A DNA stretch of 64,000 nt from Acuticoccus sp. MNP-M23 (GCF_031195445.1 NZ_CP133480.1:4084501-4148500), one strand, 5' to 3'. Positions 9,488 to 19,438 are shown, counted from the stretch's first letter. A program made the numbers and translations. The notes: generated by a model from the letters alone, not told the origin.

Positions 9488-10213
9488 CTACTTCGGAGTC
9501 GGCAGGCGCAGCACCGAAACGCTGTTGCCTTCGATGACTGCGGCAGACAGCGCACCGCCATAAACGGCCGCAGTGTCGACGTTGGTGCGATATTCGCGCA
9601 GGTCCGCTTCGCGCACCGGTGTGTGGCCATGGACCACATGGGCCGGCAGCGGGCCGGTATATTCGAGAAAGTCGTCGCGGATCCAGATGAGGTCCTGAAT
9701 GTCCTGCCGGTCGAGCGGCACGTCCGGCCGGATGCCCGCGTGGACGAAGAGCGTGTCCCCGATGGTCTCCGAGCGCGACAGGTTGGACAGGAACGCCCTG
9801 TGTGTCGGCGGCAAGGCAGCCTGCAACAGGGTTTGCACCGCGTGGGGATTTTGCGGGTGCTCGGCCGGGTCAACGCCATAGGACCGGCACGTGGCCTCGC
9901 CGCCGAAGCTCAGCCAGCGCGGCAGCATGCTCCCGTCGCTGAGGGCCGACAGCATGGCGTCCTCATGGTTGCCCAGGAGGCAGTGACGCGTGCGCCCATC
10001 GCATGCAGGCTCCATCAGCCGCTCGATCACGCCATAACTGTCCGGCCCGCGGTCGATATAGTCGCCCAGGAAAATTTCGGTGACGGGACCCGGACACGGG
10101 TTTTCGGCAAGATGCGCGTCGATCATGTCGAGCATCGAATCCAGCATCGACTTCATGCCGTGGATATCCCCGATGGCGTAAACCCGCTGTCCGGGTGGCA
10201 GGTTCGGTCTCAT
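9488..10213 (-). CDS. Metallophosphoesterase, PPP-family serine/threonine phosphatase-like
   Basis: A 241-residue cytosolic calcineurin-type phosphoesterase. The metal-binding motifs appear in order: GDIHG (about 15-19), GDYIDRGPDS (about 48-57), LLGNHEDAM (about 80-88), a later HAGI (His near 152) and VHGHTPV near the C-terminus. These are the five blocks of bacterial PPP phosphatases, which act on phosphoproteins or on dinucleoside tetraphosphates; the substrate cannot be chosen from sequence. The gene is convergent with the large gene at 5293 (7 bases between stops) and divergent from the TauE gene. Confidence 0.88.
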   Translation of the reverse strand: MRPNLPPGQRVYAIGDIHGMKSMLDSMLDMIDAHLAENPCPGPVTEIFLGDYIDRGPDSYGVIERLMEPACDGRTRHCLLGNHEDAMLSALSDGSMLPRWLSFGGEATCRSYGVDPAEHPQNPHAVQTLLQAALPPTHRAFLSNLSRSETIGDTLFVHAGIRPDVPLDRQDIQDLIWIRDDFLEYTGPLPAHVVHGHTPVREADLREYRTNVDTAAVYGGALSAAVIEGNSVSVLRLPTPK

Positions 10214-10302
10214 GGGCGGTCCTTATCGGCGGTGGATAACACGGCGACACTTGCAAGCGCGGGCGCCTTGGCGGAAAACGCGGCCATCGAAGGAGCCCTC
10301 CA

Positions 10303-11109
10303 ATGCCAGATCTTGTTCTTTTTGCTGCCGTGCTCGCGGTTGCGGGCGCGCTTGCCGGGCTCATAGCCGGCCTTCTGGGGGTCGGCGGCGGAATCGTCAT
10401 CGTGCCGGTGCTGTTTTATCTGCTGCCTGCTGCAGGTGTTCCCGAGGATCTTTGCATGCACATGGCTGTGGCCACGTCGCTTGCCACCATCGTCACCACG
10501 TCGATCATTTCGGCAAGGTCCCATTATAAGCGCGGCGGCGTGGATGTGGCGCTGCTGAAGGGGCTGGCGCCGGCGATCGTCCTTGGTGCGGTCATAGGTG
10601 TCATCTTGGGCGGGAAGGCAAGCGGATCAACGCTCACGCTCATCTTTGCTGTCATCGCACTGATCGTGTCCGTCCACATGGCGTTTTTCAAGGGGCGCCA
10701 GATCGGCACGGGCGGCGTGCCCGGGCAGCCCGTTCGCTCGTTGATCGGGCTGATCATCGGCGGCATCTCCGTTGTCATGGGCATTGGCGGGGGAACGCTG
10801 TCGGTCCCGATCTTCAGCCTCAGCGGCATGGAAATGCGCCGGGCCGTGGGCACGGCCGCTGCCATCGGCCTGTTGATCGCGCTGCCGGGCACCATCGGGT
10901 TTGCCATCACCGGCTGGGGCGAACCCGGCTTGCCGCAGGGCAGTGTCGGCTATGTGAGCCTCATCGGCTTTGCGCTGATTGCCCCGCTCTCCATGCTCTT
11001 TGCCCCGCTGGGCGCAAAGCTTGCCCACACCATTCCGCAGGTGTGGCTGTCGCGCGTGTTCGCTCTGTTTCTTGTTGCCACCAGCATCAAGATGCTTACG
11101 TCGCTTTAG
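10303..11109 (+). CDS. TauE/SafE-family sulfite/anion exporter permease
   Basis: A 268-residue polytopic inner-membrane protein with about eight hydrophobic segments and the two family repeats: AGLIAGLLGVGGGIVIVPVL near the N-terminus and GGISVVMGIGGGTLSVPIF in the second half. The glycine-rich GVGGG and GIGGG loops are the hallmark of the family, whose members export sulfite, sulfonates or other organic anions. A GGAG sequence lies 10 bases upstream of the ATG. No sulfur-metabolism gene is adjacent, so the substrate is open. Confidence 0.88.
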   Translation: MPDLVLFAAVLAVAGALAGLIAGLLGVGGGIVIVPVLFYLLPAAGVPEDLCMHMAVATSLATIVTTSIISARSHYKRGGVDVALLKGLAPAIVLGAVIGVILGGKASGSTLTLIFAVIALIVSVHMAFFKGRQIGTGGVPGQPVRSLIGLIIGGISVVMGIGGGTLSVPIFSLSGMEMRRAVGTAAAIGLLIALPGTIGFAITGWGEPGLPQGSVGYVSLIGFALIAPLSMLFAPLGAKLAHTIPQVWLSRVFALFLVATSIKMLTSL

Positions 11110-11172
11110 CAGGCCGAAGATGCGCGCAATCGCGCTCTTCCAAACGCGGGTTCGTCTCAATATGGCTGCGCC

Positions 11173-12981
11173 ATGACGGCTGACACGCTCAATTCCGGCT
11201 CGAACCGGCGGCGCCCCCGCCGGAACGGCACCCGCGGCGGGGCGCGGTGGCTCGTCCTTCTGGCGGGCGTGCTGACCCTTGCCACGCTGCTGCCGCTGAT
11301 TTCGCTCATCGTCACCGCCTTCCAGTCCACCGGCGACGCATTTGCCCACTACGCGCAGACGGTGCTGCCGGGCTACATCGGCACGACGGTCATCCTCGCT
11401 GTTGCCGTGGGGATCGGCGTTGCGGTCACTGGGGTGAGCGCGGCCTGGCTTGTCACCATGTGCCGCTTTCCGGGGCGGGCTGTGTTCTCGTGGCTTCTCG
11501 TCCTGCCCATCGCGATGCCGGGCTATGTGAGCGCCTACGCCTACACGTATCTTCTGCAACACCCGGGTCCGGTCCAGACGGCGCTGCGCGACACCTTCGC
11601 CCTTGGCCCGCACGACTACTGGTTCCCCAACATTCGCAGCACCGGCGGGGCGATCTTCGTCCTCACCATGGTGCTTTATCCCTACGTCTATCTTCTGGCG
11701 CGGGCAGCGTTTATCCAGCAGTCCGCCGCCGGATTCGAAGCGGCGCGCACCCTGGGCCGCAGCGCGTTGCAGGCATTTCTGGAGGTGGCGGTGCCGCTGG
11801 CGCGCCCGGCCATTGTCGCCGGCGTCGCGCTCGCCGTGATGGAAACGCTGGCCGACTACGGCACGGTCTTCCACTTCGGCGTCTCCACCTTCACCACCGC
11901 CATCTACCGCACATGGTTTTCCATGGGCGACCGGGTGGCCGCAGTGCAATTCTCGCTCATCCTCGTGTCGTTCGTTCTCATCGTGATTGCGCTGGAGCGG
12001 ATCGGCCGGCGCGAGAAACGCTACTCGGAAAGCCGGGCCGGGCGGCCGATGTCCCGCATGAAGCTCTCAGGCTGGCGGGCAGCCGCTGCCATCTTCGCCT
12101 GCGTCCTGCCGGTGGCCTGCGGGTTCGTCATCCCGGCGCTCACGCTCCTGCTCCTCGGCATCTCCCAGCATGCCGACTGGTTCGATGCGCGAACCGCAAC
12201 GCTGATCACCAACACCCTCACGCTGGCCGCCATTGGCGCTGCCATCACCGTGTGCGTGTCGGTGATCATCGCCTATGCGCGGCGCCTGTCGACCCGGCGG
12301 ACCACCAGGGTGTTCGGCCAGCTCGCCAGCTTCGGCTACGCCGTGCCGGGTGCCGTCATTGCGGTGGGGCTCCTCATTCCCTTCGGCGCGTTCGACCGAT
12401 GGCTGAACGGCGTGATGGTCGCCGCGTTCGATATTCGCACAGGGCTCCTCCTCACCGGCACCTTCGCTGCGGTGGTGTTTGCCTATCTTGTGCGGTTTCT
12501 GGCGGTATCGCTGAATGGCGTCGAGGCAGGCCTTGCGCGGATCTCGCCATCGCTGGACGGCGCCTCGCGGACGCTGGGGTCCGGTCCGCTGCGCACCTTC
12601 TTCCGCGTCCACGCGCCGCTTCTGTCCGGCGGGCTCCTGACCGCCTTCCTGATGACATTCGTCGACATCATGAAGGAATTGCCGGCAACCTTGATCCTGC
12701 GGCCATTCAACTTCGATACGCTTGCGATCCGCGCCTTCCGCCTCGCCTCGGACGAACGTCTGGCGCTCGCCTCCGTCCCGTCCCTGATGATTGTCGCGGT
12801 GGGTCTGGTGCCGGTGATCGTCCTTTCCCGCCAGATCACGCGGAGCGAACGGCGCGACAGCACCGAGCACCGCACCGAGACCGAAATCGCGCCCGCGATC
12901 GCACCCGATCCGGACGCATGGTCGCCTCCGCCCGAACACCAGGCGGCACCGACGGAGCAAAGTCCGCTCACGCCGCATTAA
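11173..12981 (+). CDS. Iron(III)-type ABC transporter permease, two fused permease domains
   Basis: A 602-residue protein with twelve or so membrane segments, built as two consecutive BPD-type permease domains as in FbpB/SfuB/HitB. The EAA loops that contact the ATPase are visible in both halves: FEAARTLGRSALQAFLEVAVPLARPAI (about 190-216) and DGASRTLGSGPLRTFFRVHAPLL (about 460-482). The family moves Fe(III), or occasionally thiamine or other ligands. Neither a periplasmic binding protein nor an ATPase gene is adjacent, so it depends on partners elsewhere. It ends 42 bases before bchI on the same strand with no visible terminator, so the two may be co-transcribed. Confidence 0.85.
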   Translation: MTADTLNSGSNRRRPRRNGTRGGARWLVLLAGVLTLATLLPLISLIVTAFQSTGDAFAHYAQTVLPGYIGTTVILAVAVGIGVAVTGVSAAWLVTMCRFPGRAVFSWLLVLPIAMPGYVSAYAYTYLLQHPGPVQTALRDTFALGPHDYWFPNIRSTGGAIFVLTMVLYPYVYLLARAAFIQQSAAGFEAARTLGRSALQAFLEVAVPLARPAIVAGVALAVMETLADYGTVFHFGVSTFTTAIYRTWFSMGDRVAAVQFSLILVSFVLIVIALERIGRREKRYSESRAGRPMSRMKLSGWRAAAAIFACVLPVACGFVIPALTLLLLGISQHADWFDARTATLITNTLTLAAIGAAITVCVSVIIAYARRLSTRRTTRVFGQLASFGYAVPGAVIAVGLLIPFGAFDRWLNGVMVAAFDIRTGLLLTGTFAAVVFAYLVRFLAVSLNGVEAGLARISPSLDGASRTLGSGPLRTFFRVHAPLLSGGLLTAFLMTFVDIMKELPATLILRPFNFDTLAIRAFRLASDERLALASVPSLMIVAVGLVPVIVLSRQITRSERRDSTEHRTETEIAPAIAPDPDAWSPPPEHQAAPTEQSPLTPH

Positions 12982-13023
12982 TCGCGGTTGCCGGCACCGC
13001 AAAGCTCTGCCACTTCTTGGTGC

Positions 13024-14049
13024 ATGGCAGTTTTCCCTTTTTCGGCGATCGTCGGCCAAGATGACATGAAGCGCGCGCTGACGGCGGTGGCCATCGATCC
13101 CACCATCGGCGGCGTCCTGATCTTCGGCGATCGTGGCACCGGCAAATCCACCGCTGTGCGTGCCCTGGCGGCAAGCCTTCCACCCATCGACGCGTATGAG
13201 GGCTGCCGGTACAACTGCAACCCTGCCGATCCCGCCGAGGCGGGCGCGTGCGCGGACCGCGGCCGCGCCGGCAAGAAGAGCCGGCAGACCGTGCCCGTGG
13301 TCGACCTGCCGCTTGGCGTCACCGAGGACCGTGTGGTCGGCGCGCTCGATCTGGAGCGCGCCCTTGCCACCGGCGAAAAGGTGTTCGAGCCGGGCCTTCT
13401 GGCCAAGGCCCATCGCGGCTTTCTCTACATCGACGAGGTGAACCTCCTCGAAGACCACATCGTCGACATCCTGCTCGATGTGGCCGCTTCCGGCGTGAAC
13501 GTGGTGGAGCGCGAGGGCCTTTCGGTGCGGCACCCGGCGCGCTTCGTCATCGTCGGCAGCGGCAATCCGGAAGAGGGGGAGCTGCGGCCCCAGCTCCTGG
13601 ACCGCTTCGGCCTCGCCGTCGACGTGAAGACGCCGGACAACCTTGCCGACCGCGTGGAAATCCTGAAACGGCGCGACGCCTATGAGCGCGACCGGGACGG
13701 CTTTGTGGACGCGTGGAAGAAAGACGGCGAGCGCAACCGCCGCCGGATTGTCGCGGCCCGCAAGCTCCTGCCGGACGTGGACGTGCCGGAGGACATCCTG
13801 TCTCTCGTGGCCCACATCGGCATGACACTCGGGACGGACGGCGCGCGCGGTGAGCTGACCCTCATGCGGACGGCACGGGCGTTCGCGGCGCTGGAGGGCC
13901 GGCAGTGCGTCACCCAGGCCGATGTGCAGAGCGCCGCACCGCTGGCGCTCACCCACCGCCTGCGCCGTGACCCCCTGGACGAAACCGGCTCGGGGGTGCG
14001 CGTCGCGCGGGCGCTTCAGTCGGTCTTCGAGGCCGATGCTGCGGCCTGA
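13024..14049 (+). CDS. bchI: Magnesium chelatase subunit I
   Basis: The AAA+ ATPase of magnesium chelatase (BchI-BchD-BchH), which inserts Mg into protoporphyrin IX at the first committed step of bacteriochlorophyll synthesis. From the ATG at 13024 it is 341 residues and begins with the conserved VFPFSAIVGQDDMK. Walker A is GDRGTGKS (35-42), Walker B is GFLYIDEVNLLEDH, and sensor 1 is VGSGNPEEGELRPQLLDRFG. A frame start at 12988 would add 12 unconserved residues. The last 14 bases overlap bchD. The catalytic BchH subunit is not encoded in this window. Confidence 0.96.
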   Translation: MAVFPFSAIVGQDDMKRALTAVAIDPTIGGVLIFGDRGTGKSTAVRALAASLPPIDAYEGCRYNCNPADPAEAGACADRGRAGKKSRQTVPVVDLPLGVTEDRVVGALDLERALATGEKVFEPGLLAKAHRGFLYIDEVNLLEDHIVDILLDVAASGVNVVEREGLSVRHPARFVIVGSGNPEEGELRPQLLDRFGLAVDVKTPDNLADRVEILKRRDAYERDRDGFVDAWKKDGERNRRRIVAARKLLPDVDVPEDILSLVAHIGMTLGTDGARGELTLMRTARAFAALEGRQCVTQADVQSAAPLALTHRLRRDPLDETGSGVRVARALQSVFEADAAA

Positions 14050-15724
14050 TCCGGCGGCCACCGCCGGGCTGGACCTTGTGGGGCTGGCAACCGCGCTGGC
14101 GTTCGGCGCGCCGGGCACCTTCGGCGGCATTGTGCTGCGCGGGCCGTTCTCGCCCGTCCGCGATGCCGGGCTTGCCGAGCTTCAGGGCGCGGTGCGCATG
14201 CCCTTCGGCGCGGACCGGACGGCTCTTCTGGGCGGCATCGACCTTGCCGCAACGCTGCGGGCCGGTACGCCCACCCACGCCAGCGGTCTGCTGGAGCGGC
14301 TCGGCGGGCCGCTGATCGTCCCGTCTGCCGAGCGGATGGAGCCGGGCACCGCCAGCATCCTTGCGCAATTTCTGGACGGGGACGGCCCGGCAGCGCCGCA
14401 GCCCATCCTGGCGCTGGACGAAGGGGAGGGCGACGACCCGCTGCTCGACCCGCGCCTTTCGGAACGTCTCGCCTTCACCCTCCCGTCAGACATCGACCTC
14501 GCGCCACCGCATCCGTTGCCGGCTGGCTGGCGCGATGTCGACGCCAGCGACGAACTTGTCGGCGCGCTGTCCTCCCTTGCGCTGGCCGCTGGCCGGACCT
14601 CCATGCGCGCAGCGGTCCATCTGGTGGCGGCGGCCAAGGCCATCGCCGCGCTGCACGGGCGAGACGCCATCGACGACGTGGACGCCGGCACCGCAATTGC
14701 GCTGGTGATCGGCCAGCTGGCCCCGCCGCCACCGCCGCCCGAACCCGACGAGCAAACCCCCGCCGACCCGCCGGACGATGCCGAAACGCCGGATACCGGC
14801 GACGACACAGACGCGCCGCCAGAACCCGGCGACAAACCCGATGGCGACGAGGACAAGACCGGCGGCTCCACCGAAGACAAGGTGGTGGATGCGGTTGCGA
14901 CCGTGATCGACGCTGCCGCGTTGGCTGGGCTGCGGACCACTGCGCGCCGCGGCGGGTTGCAGGGCCGCATGGGCCAGAAGACGGCGGGCATGCGCGGCCG
15001 GCCCAGCAGCGTGCGTCAGGGCGCGCCCGGCCGCAACGGTCGCCTTGCCCTGGTGGAGACCTTGACGGCGGCTGCGCCCTGGCAGCGCGTTCGCGGCGCC
15101 AACGAAGGACGCCTTTCGGTGCGGATGGAGGATCTCAGGATCCGCCGCACCATCGCCAAGGCGGGTACGTTGACCATCTTTTGCGTCGATGCGTCCGGCA
15201 GCCAGGCCTTTGCCCGGATGGCCGAGGCCAAGGGTGCGGTGGAGACGCTGCTGGCACGGGCCTATGTGCGGCGTGACACGGTTGCCCTCATTGCCTTTCG
15301 CGGCACGGGGGCGGACGTTCTCCTGCCGCCCACATCTTCGCTGACGCGCACCAAGCGGGCGCTGGCGGCGCTGCCGGGGGGCGGCGGCACCCCGCTTGCG
15401 GCCGGGCTGGAGGCCGCCTACCGCATTGCCGCCAGCGCCCAGCGCGACGGCCGCGAGCCGACGCTCGTCTGCCTCACCGACGCGCGCGCCAACGTCACCC
15501 TCTCCGGCGAAGGCGGACGCGCGCAGGCGGGCGAAGATGCCCGGACGCTGGCCCGTGCCATCCGGGCAGCGGGCATTGCCGCGCTCGTTATCGACACCGG
15601 CGCGCGGCCCGGCGCGTCCGCCCGCACGCTGGCCGACGCGATGGGCGCGCGCTACATGCCGCTGGGCCGTGCCAGTGCCCAGGCCATCGCCGCCGCCGCA
15701 TCCGCCCTCGCGGTCCCCGCATGA
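14036..15724 (+). CDS. bchD: Magnesium chelatase subunit D
   Basis: A 562-residue chelatase partner of BchI. The N-terminal part is a degenerate AAA+ domain with no intact Walker A. An acidic, proline-rich linker follows (about 232-281, including six consecutive prolines), then a C-terminal von Willebrand-type integrin I domain whose metal-site motif is DASGS (385-389) in the context [11 protein letters not shown]. The start is the ATG at 14036, inside the end of bchI (14-base overlap), so translation is probably coupled. Upstream in-frame codons only mirror bchI in another frame. Length is near the usual 550-600 residues. Confidence 0.95.
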   Translation: MLRPDPAATAGLDLVGLATALAFGAPGTFGGIVLRGPFSPVRDAGLAELQGAVRMPFGADRTALLGGIDLAATLRAGTPTHASGLLERLGGPLIVPSAERMEPGTASILAQFLDGDGPAAPQPILALDEGEGDDPLLDPRLSERLAFTLPSDIDLAPPHPLPAGWRDVDASDELVGALSSLALAAGRTSMRAAVHLVAAAKAIAALHGRDAIDDVDAGTAIALVIGQLAPPPPPPEPDEQTPADPPDDAETPDTGDDTDAPPEPGDKPDGDEDKTGGSTEDKVVDAVATVIDAAALAGLRTTARRGGLQGRMGQKTAGMRGRPSSVRQGAPGRNGRLALVETLTAAAPWQRVRGANEGRLSVRMEDLRIRRTIAKAGTLTIFCVDASGSQAFARMAEAKGAVETLLARAYVRRDTVALIAFRGTGADVLLPPTSSLTRTKRALAALPGGGGTPLAAGLEAAYRIAASAQRDGREPTLVCLTDARANVTLSGEGGRAQAGEDARTLARAIRAAGIAALVIDTGARPGASARTLADAMGARYMPLGRASAQAIAAAASALAVPA

Positions 15725-15740
15725 CCGGGCTTCAACCACA

Positions 15741-16619
15741 ATGCTGAGCAATCACGACAAGCCCGATTTCGAAACCGACGGCCGCAACTGGCCCCACCGC
15801 GACAAGAGCCGCTTCGTCACCGTCGACGGCCTGACAATCCACGCCCAGACTATGGGCGAAGGACCGGACATTCTGCTCCTGCACGGCACGGGCGCCTCGA
15901 CCCATTCGTTCCGGGACCTGATGCCGCTTCTGGCACCCACCTGGCGGGTGACCGCCATCGACCTTCCGGGCCACGGCTTCACCGGCACGCCCCCCTTCAC
16001 GCAGATGACGTTGCCCGGCGTTGCACGAACCGTCGGGGCCTTCCTGCGCGCGGAGGGGCTTTCGCCGGTTGCCATCGTCGGGCATTCGGCGGGGGCCGCG
16101 GTGGCGGTGCAGATGGCCATTGCGGGGGATGCGGCGCCGGCCCATGTGATCGGCTTCAACGCCTCGCTGAAGCCGTTTGCGGGCGCCGCCGCGCCGATCT
16201 TCTCAACGCTCGCCAAGATCCTGTTCGTAAACCCGATGACGCCGCGCCTGTTTGCCGCCGGCGCCAGCAAGAAGCGGATCGACAAGCTTCTGGCGGACAC
16301 CGGCTCGCAGGTTTCGGCCGAGGGCGCGGCGTATTATCGGACGCTGTTTCGCCGCTCAGGCCATGTGAATGGTGCATTGTCGATGATGGCAGGCTGGGAT
16401 CTCGTGCCGCTCCGGCGCGCCTTGCCGACGCTTGGTGCGCGGCTGACGCTGGCGGCGGCGGCCAACGACAAGACCATTGCGCCCGCCGTATCGGTGGACG
16501 CTGTCGCCAAGGCGCCCGATGCGCAGCTGATCCGCCTGAAGGGCCTTGGCCATCTGGCCCATGAGGAGGCGCCGGAAAAGGCCGCCGCCATCATCGAGGC
16601 GGCGCTGGCCAAGGCTTGA
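15741..16619 (+). CDS. bchO: BchO-type alpha/beta hydrolase, magnesium chelatase accessory
   Basis: A 292-residue alpha/beta hydrolase of the BchO family, found with bchI and bchD in phototrophs; its exact reaction is not established. Motifs visible are the oxyanion strand [17 protein letters not shown] (45-60), the nucleophile elbow VGHSAGAA (Ser116) and a C-terminal [12 protein letters not shown] containing the catalytic His. The start at 15741 lies 16 bases after the bchD stop and gives the expected N-terminus; earlier in-frame sequence only mirrors bchD. It is convergent with the TIM-barrel gene at 16635. Confidence 0.9.
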   Translation: MLSNHDKPDFETDGRNWPHRDKSRFVTVDGLTIHAQTMGEGPDILLLHGTGASTHSFRDLMPLLAPTWRVTAIDLPGHGFTGTPPFTQMTLPGVARTVGAFLRAEGLSPVAIVGHSAGAAVAVQMAIAGDAAPAHVIGFNASLKPFAGAAAPIFSTLAKILFVNPMTPRLFAAGASKKRIDKLLADTGSQVSAEGAAYYRTLFRRSGHVNGALSMMAGWDLVPLRRALPTLGARLTLAAAANDKTIAPAVSVDAVAKAPDAQLIRLKGLGHLAHEEAPEKAAAIIEAALAKA

Positions 16620-16634
16620 ACCGGGGGTGGTGCC

Positions 16635-17480
16635 TCAGCGTGCGACGCCGAGTTCGGTCAGGTACGCAACGGCATCCGGCAGCAGGGCCTTGTTGCGGAT
16701 CTCGATGATCAGGCGCGGCCGTTCCAGCGCATTGCCGTGATCGAGCTGTGACGTTTCGTGCAGGACGCGGAAGATGTGCTTCCAGCGCAGGTGACCGTCG
16801 CCGGGGATCCAGTGGCGGTCGGCGTAGCCATCGGTGTCCTGAAGGTGGACATGGGCAAGGAGTTTTCCGGCAGCGCGCACATAATAGTCCACCGGCGGCG
16901 CATTGTGGCGGCCATGGCAATAATTGGCGTGCCCGGTGTCCAGCGAGACGCGAATGCCGGGGCTGTCGAACGCCTTGACCATCTCCACCCGCATCGCAGG
17001 CTCGCAGTCCTGAATGTTCTCCACCACCAGCGGGCAACCGATATCCGCCGCGCGCTTCACCGCCGGGGCGACGTTGTCGTGAAATGCTTGCACCAGACGC
17101 TCGCGCGCATCGGGCCAGTCGTCGAGGTTGTGATAATCCCAGACCGAAACGGGGCTGTGCACCACCATGTGGCTGGCGCCAATCGCCTCGCACGCATCGA
17201 GTGCACGATCGAACCGCTTGTGGATGATGGCGCGCACATCGGGGTCGCTGGCGGAGAGGCTGAACCCTTCGTAGGGGCCGTGGATGCCCCAGCGGCCCTC
17301 GTGCCCGCTGAGAAGACGCTTCACCTCGTTGGCGACGGGGCTCCAGTCGCCAGCCAGAATGGCGGGCTTGCGAAAATCCTGAATCTCGACGTCGCGCCCG
17401 GCGTCCCGCACCAGCGCAAGGTGTTGCGCAAGCTCCGCCGTGGTCAGGGCAACGCCGAGCGTGGGGAGGGCAGCACTCAT
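16635..17480 (-). CDS. Sugar phosphate isomerase/epimerase-like TIM-barrel protein
   Basis: A 281-residue soluble protein of the xylose-isomerase-like / AP endonuclease 2 family. Visible barrel features are RWGIHGPYEGFSLS, a metal-type strand end HMVVHSPVSVWD, the Glu in LVVENIQDCE, the His in SLDTGHANYCH and HVHLQDTDGYADRHWIPGDGHL, a common ligand pattern of these divalent-metal enzymes. The start at 17480 has GGAG 10 bases upstream and gives a normal N-terminus; upstream frame in the neighbouring gene is not homologous. The substrate is unknown. It runs behind an SDR gene on the same strand (67-base gap), so the two could form a small operon. Confidence 0.8.
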   Translation of the reverse strand: MSAALPTLGVALTTAELAQHLALVRDAGRDVEIQDFRKPAILAGDWSPVANEVKRLLSGHEGRWGIHGPYEGFSLSASDPDVRAIIHKRFDRALDACEAIGASHMVVHSPVSVWDYHNLDDWPDARERLVQAFHDNVAPAVKRAADIGCPLVVENIQDCEPAMRVEMVKAFDSPGIRVSLDTGHANYCHGRHNAPPVDYYVRAAGKLLAHVHLQDTDGYADRHWIPGDGHLRWKHIFRVLHETSQLDHGNALERPRLIIEIRNKALLPDAVAYLTELGVAR

Positions 17481-17547
17481 GGGGGACAAGCTCCGTTGGC
17501 CGCACCGGATCTCCGGTGCAGCCGAGACAGTTTTATGACGCGCCGGG

Positions 17548-18297
17548 TCAGCCGCGGCCGACGAACGGCATCTTGGTTGCCATGATGGTGACGGTCTGCG
17601 CGTTGGCCGAAAGGTCGAGGCCGGCCATGTAAAGGATGGTGTCGGCGACCACGTCCACATCCATCAGCGGCTCTTTCTTGATCTCGCCATCGGCCTGGGG
17701 CACGCCGTCGGCCATCCGGGCGGCCATTTCGGTGAGGGCGTTGCCGATGTCGATCTGGCAGCAGGCGATGTCGTGCTTGCGGCCGTCGAGGCTGATGGTT
17801 TTCGTGAGGCCGGTGATGCCGTGCTTGGAGGCGGTGTAGGGCGCCGAGCCCGGCCGCGGCGCATGCGCCGAGATGGAGCCGTTGTTGATGATGCGGCCGC
17901 CCTTGGGGGACTGGTCGCGCATCATGCGGTAGGCGCGGTTGGCCATCAGGAAGGCGCCGTCGAGGTTGAGGCCGACCACCTTGCGCCAGTTCTCGAATTC
18001 CAGATCGCCAAAGTCGGTGCCGGGGTGGTTGTTGCCGGCGTTGTTGAAGAGCACGTCGAGGCGGCCGTGCCTGTTGGCGATCGCCTTGTAGAGGGCGTCG
18101 ACGGAGGCGGGGTCGCTGGCATCGCAGGAGACGGCGAGCACGTCACCCTCGGCGTCCGCGGCAACCGCGTCGAGCTTGTCCTTCGAGCGCGCGGCGATGA
18201 CGACCTTGGCGCCATGCTTGGCGAGCTTCAGCGCGCAGGCCTTGCCGATGCCCTGGCTGGCACCGGTGACCAGAATGATCTTGTTTTCAACGCCCAC
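17548..18297 (-). CDS. SDR-family NAD(P)-dependent oxidoreductase
   Basis: A 249-residue classical short-chain dehydrogenase/reductase. It has the cofactor loop TGASQGIGKA (TGxxxGIG), NNAGNN, the catalytic Ser in NNGSISAHAP and the YTASK pair (YxxxK). The residue after the second beta strand is AARSK, which suggests NADP preference, by inference. I place the start at the GTG at 18297, preceded by GAGGGA, because the longer frame to 18381 adds 28 unrelated residues. The substrate is not predictable. It lies immediately upstream of the TIM-barrel gene. Confidence 0.85.
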   Translation of the reverse strand: MGVENKIILVTGASQGIGKACALKLAKHGAKVVIAARSKDKLDAVAADAEGDVLAVSCDASDPASVDALYKAIANRHGRLDVLFNNAGNNHPGTDFGDLEFENWRKVVGLNLDGAFLMANRAYRMMRDQSPKGGRIINNGSISAHAPRPGSAPYTASKHGITGLTKTISLDGRKHDIACCQIDIGNALTEMAARMADGVPQADGEIKKEPLMDVDVVADTILYMAGLDLSANAQTVTIMATKMPFVGRG

Positions 18298-18453
18298 AGC
18301 GATTCCCTCGAACTTGTTGTTTCGTCGTGGGTCGCATGTTGGGGCCGCCTTATCAACGACGATCGCGGCGCGCTGCCGCATCCACCGGCTTCGCGGCGGG
18401 AATACGGGTGCCCGCGGATGGCACCCGCTGGTTGTGGGCCTGCGGTTTCCCCG

Positions 18454-18759
18454 TCAGGCGGGCTCGCCGACCGGGCCGGGGGGGAGCTGGGTCCACGCCT
18501 CGCCGGAGGCAACCACGCAGGCCTTGCCGCCGGGCATGGTGAGGATTGCGGTCCACGAGCCATTGGGGGAGGCGTAAAGCTCCAGAACGCGGCGGTCGCC
18601 CTGCAGGCCGAACGAGCGCTGGGTCTCGCTGAACTTGTTGGCGAGGATCTTGATGATTTCCGTGCGCTCCTTGCAGACGGCGCTACCGGCCTGCGCAGGG
18701 CTGGCGGCAAAGGCAAAGGCGGCGAGGGCGAGGGAGGCGAAAAAAACGGTCTTCCGCAT
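18454..18759 (-). CDS. Small secreted protein, unknown function
   Basis: A 101-residue protein with a clear signal peptide (MRKTVFFASLALAAFAFAAS, cleavage likely after AQA near residue 24). The mature region of about 77 residues contains two cysteines (AVCKERTEI and GGKACVVASG) that could form a disulfide. A conserved-looking core follows the pattern FGLQGDRRVLELYAS, then NGSWTAILTMPGG. Similar small exported proteins occur widely in Rhizobiales without an assigned role. The ATG at 18759 has GGAGA 8 bases upstream; an in-frame TTG at 18771 is less likely. Confidence 0.7.
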   Translation of the reverse strand: MRKTVFFASLALAAFAFAASPAQAGSAVCKERTEIIKILANKFSETQRSFGLQGDRRVLELYASPNGSWTAILTMPGGKACVVASGEAWTQLPPGPVGEPA

Positions 18760-19438
18760 GGTCTTCTCCAATAAGGCGCCGGCGGCCTGTGCGTTGCGGC
18801 CACCTAGGCTCGATTTGCTGTCATCATCTCTTTATTGCGTCTCAACATTAGATTGTGCGCGATGCGCCGGGCATAAATATCGGCCTACTCATTGGCGACG
18901 TGCCCATTCGGCAGTTTATTGATTGTCCCTGACGAGCTGATCGCCAGGGAAAGCTCCCGGTCTGCCGGTTCTTGCCGTGTGGCACCCCCGTGCTGCCCGG
19001 CAGGGACAAAGGGGGATAGAAGCGCCACAAGCTGCGTCTGTTCACCCTGCGGGCTCCAGCTGTCGCGGGGCTGACCAAACATTAGACAAGCACAAAAAAC
19101 TGGCAAGCGCGGTAAAGTCGCAATTCCCCCGATTTCGCTGGATCAGTGCCTGTTCAGGGTCTGAACTTGCGCGCTGTGTCCGCCATGCCACGTTCCGCGC
19201 ATCCGCAGCGTTGTGACCGAGCCGGGCGGATCAGTCCGGCGCGTTCCTGTCACGGTCATACGGCCGATGCATGAAACGCCGCACCGTGGTGCTTGCGGCA
19301 ATCGAGGCAGTGGCAGACGCCAACGCGGTCAGGGGGGCCTGATGCCACGAATCGCAAATTCTGGCAGAGGCATCCGCCGTCGTACCGATCCTCGCGATCC
19401 GTCATTCCCATGCAGTCTCCCATTTTGGCGGGCGGAGG
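18760..19438. other. 679-base region without a recognisable gene
   Basis: No frame in this stretch has coding-like composition or a recognisable product. It is lower in GC than its surroundings in places. The one feature I can point to is a perfect 15-base interrupted palindrome at 19152-19166 (GTTCAG, 3 bases, CTGAAC), which could be a protein binding site. The part next to 18759 should hold the promoter of the small secreted protein gene. Confidence 0.5.

Noticed and set aside
12067-14130. 687-codon minus-strand frame spanning the ABC permease and bchI
   Set aside because: It crosses two well-supported plus-strand genes and has only low-complexity charged sequence.
18848-19078. Short frames of 60-76 codons in the 18.8-19.4 kb gap
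   Set aside because: Overlapping on both strands, Cys/Ser/Arg-rich and without ribosome binding sites or families.
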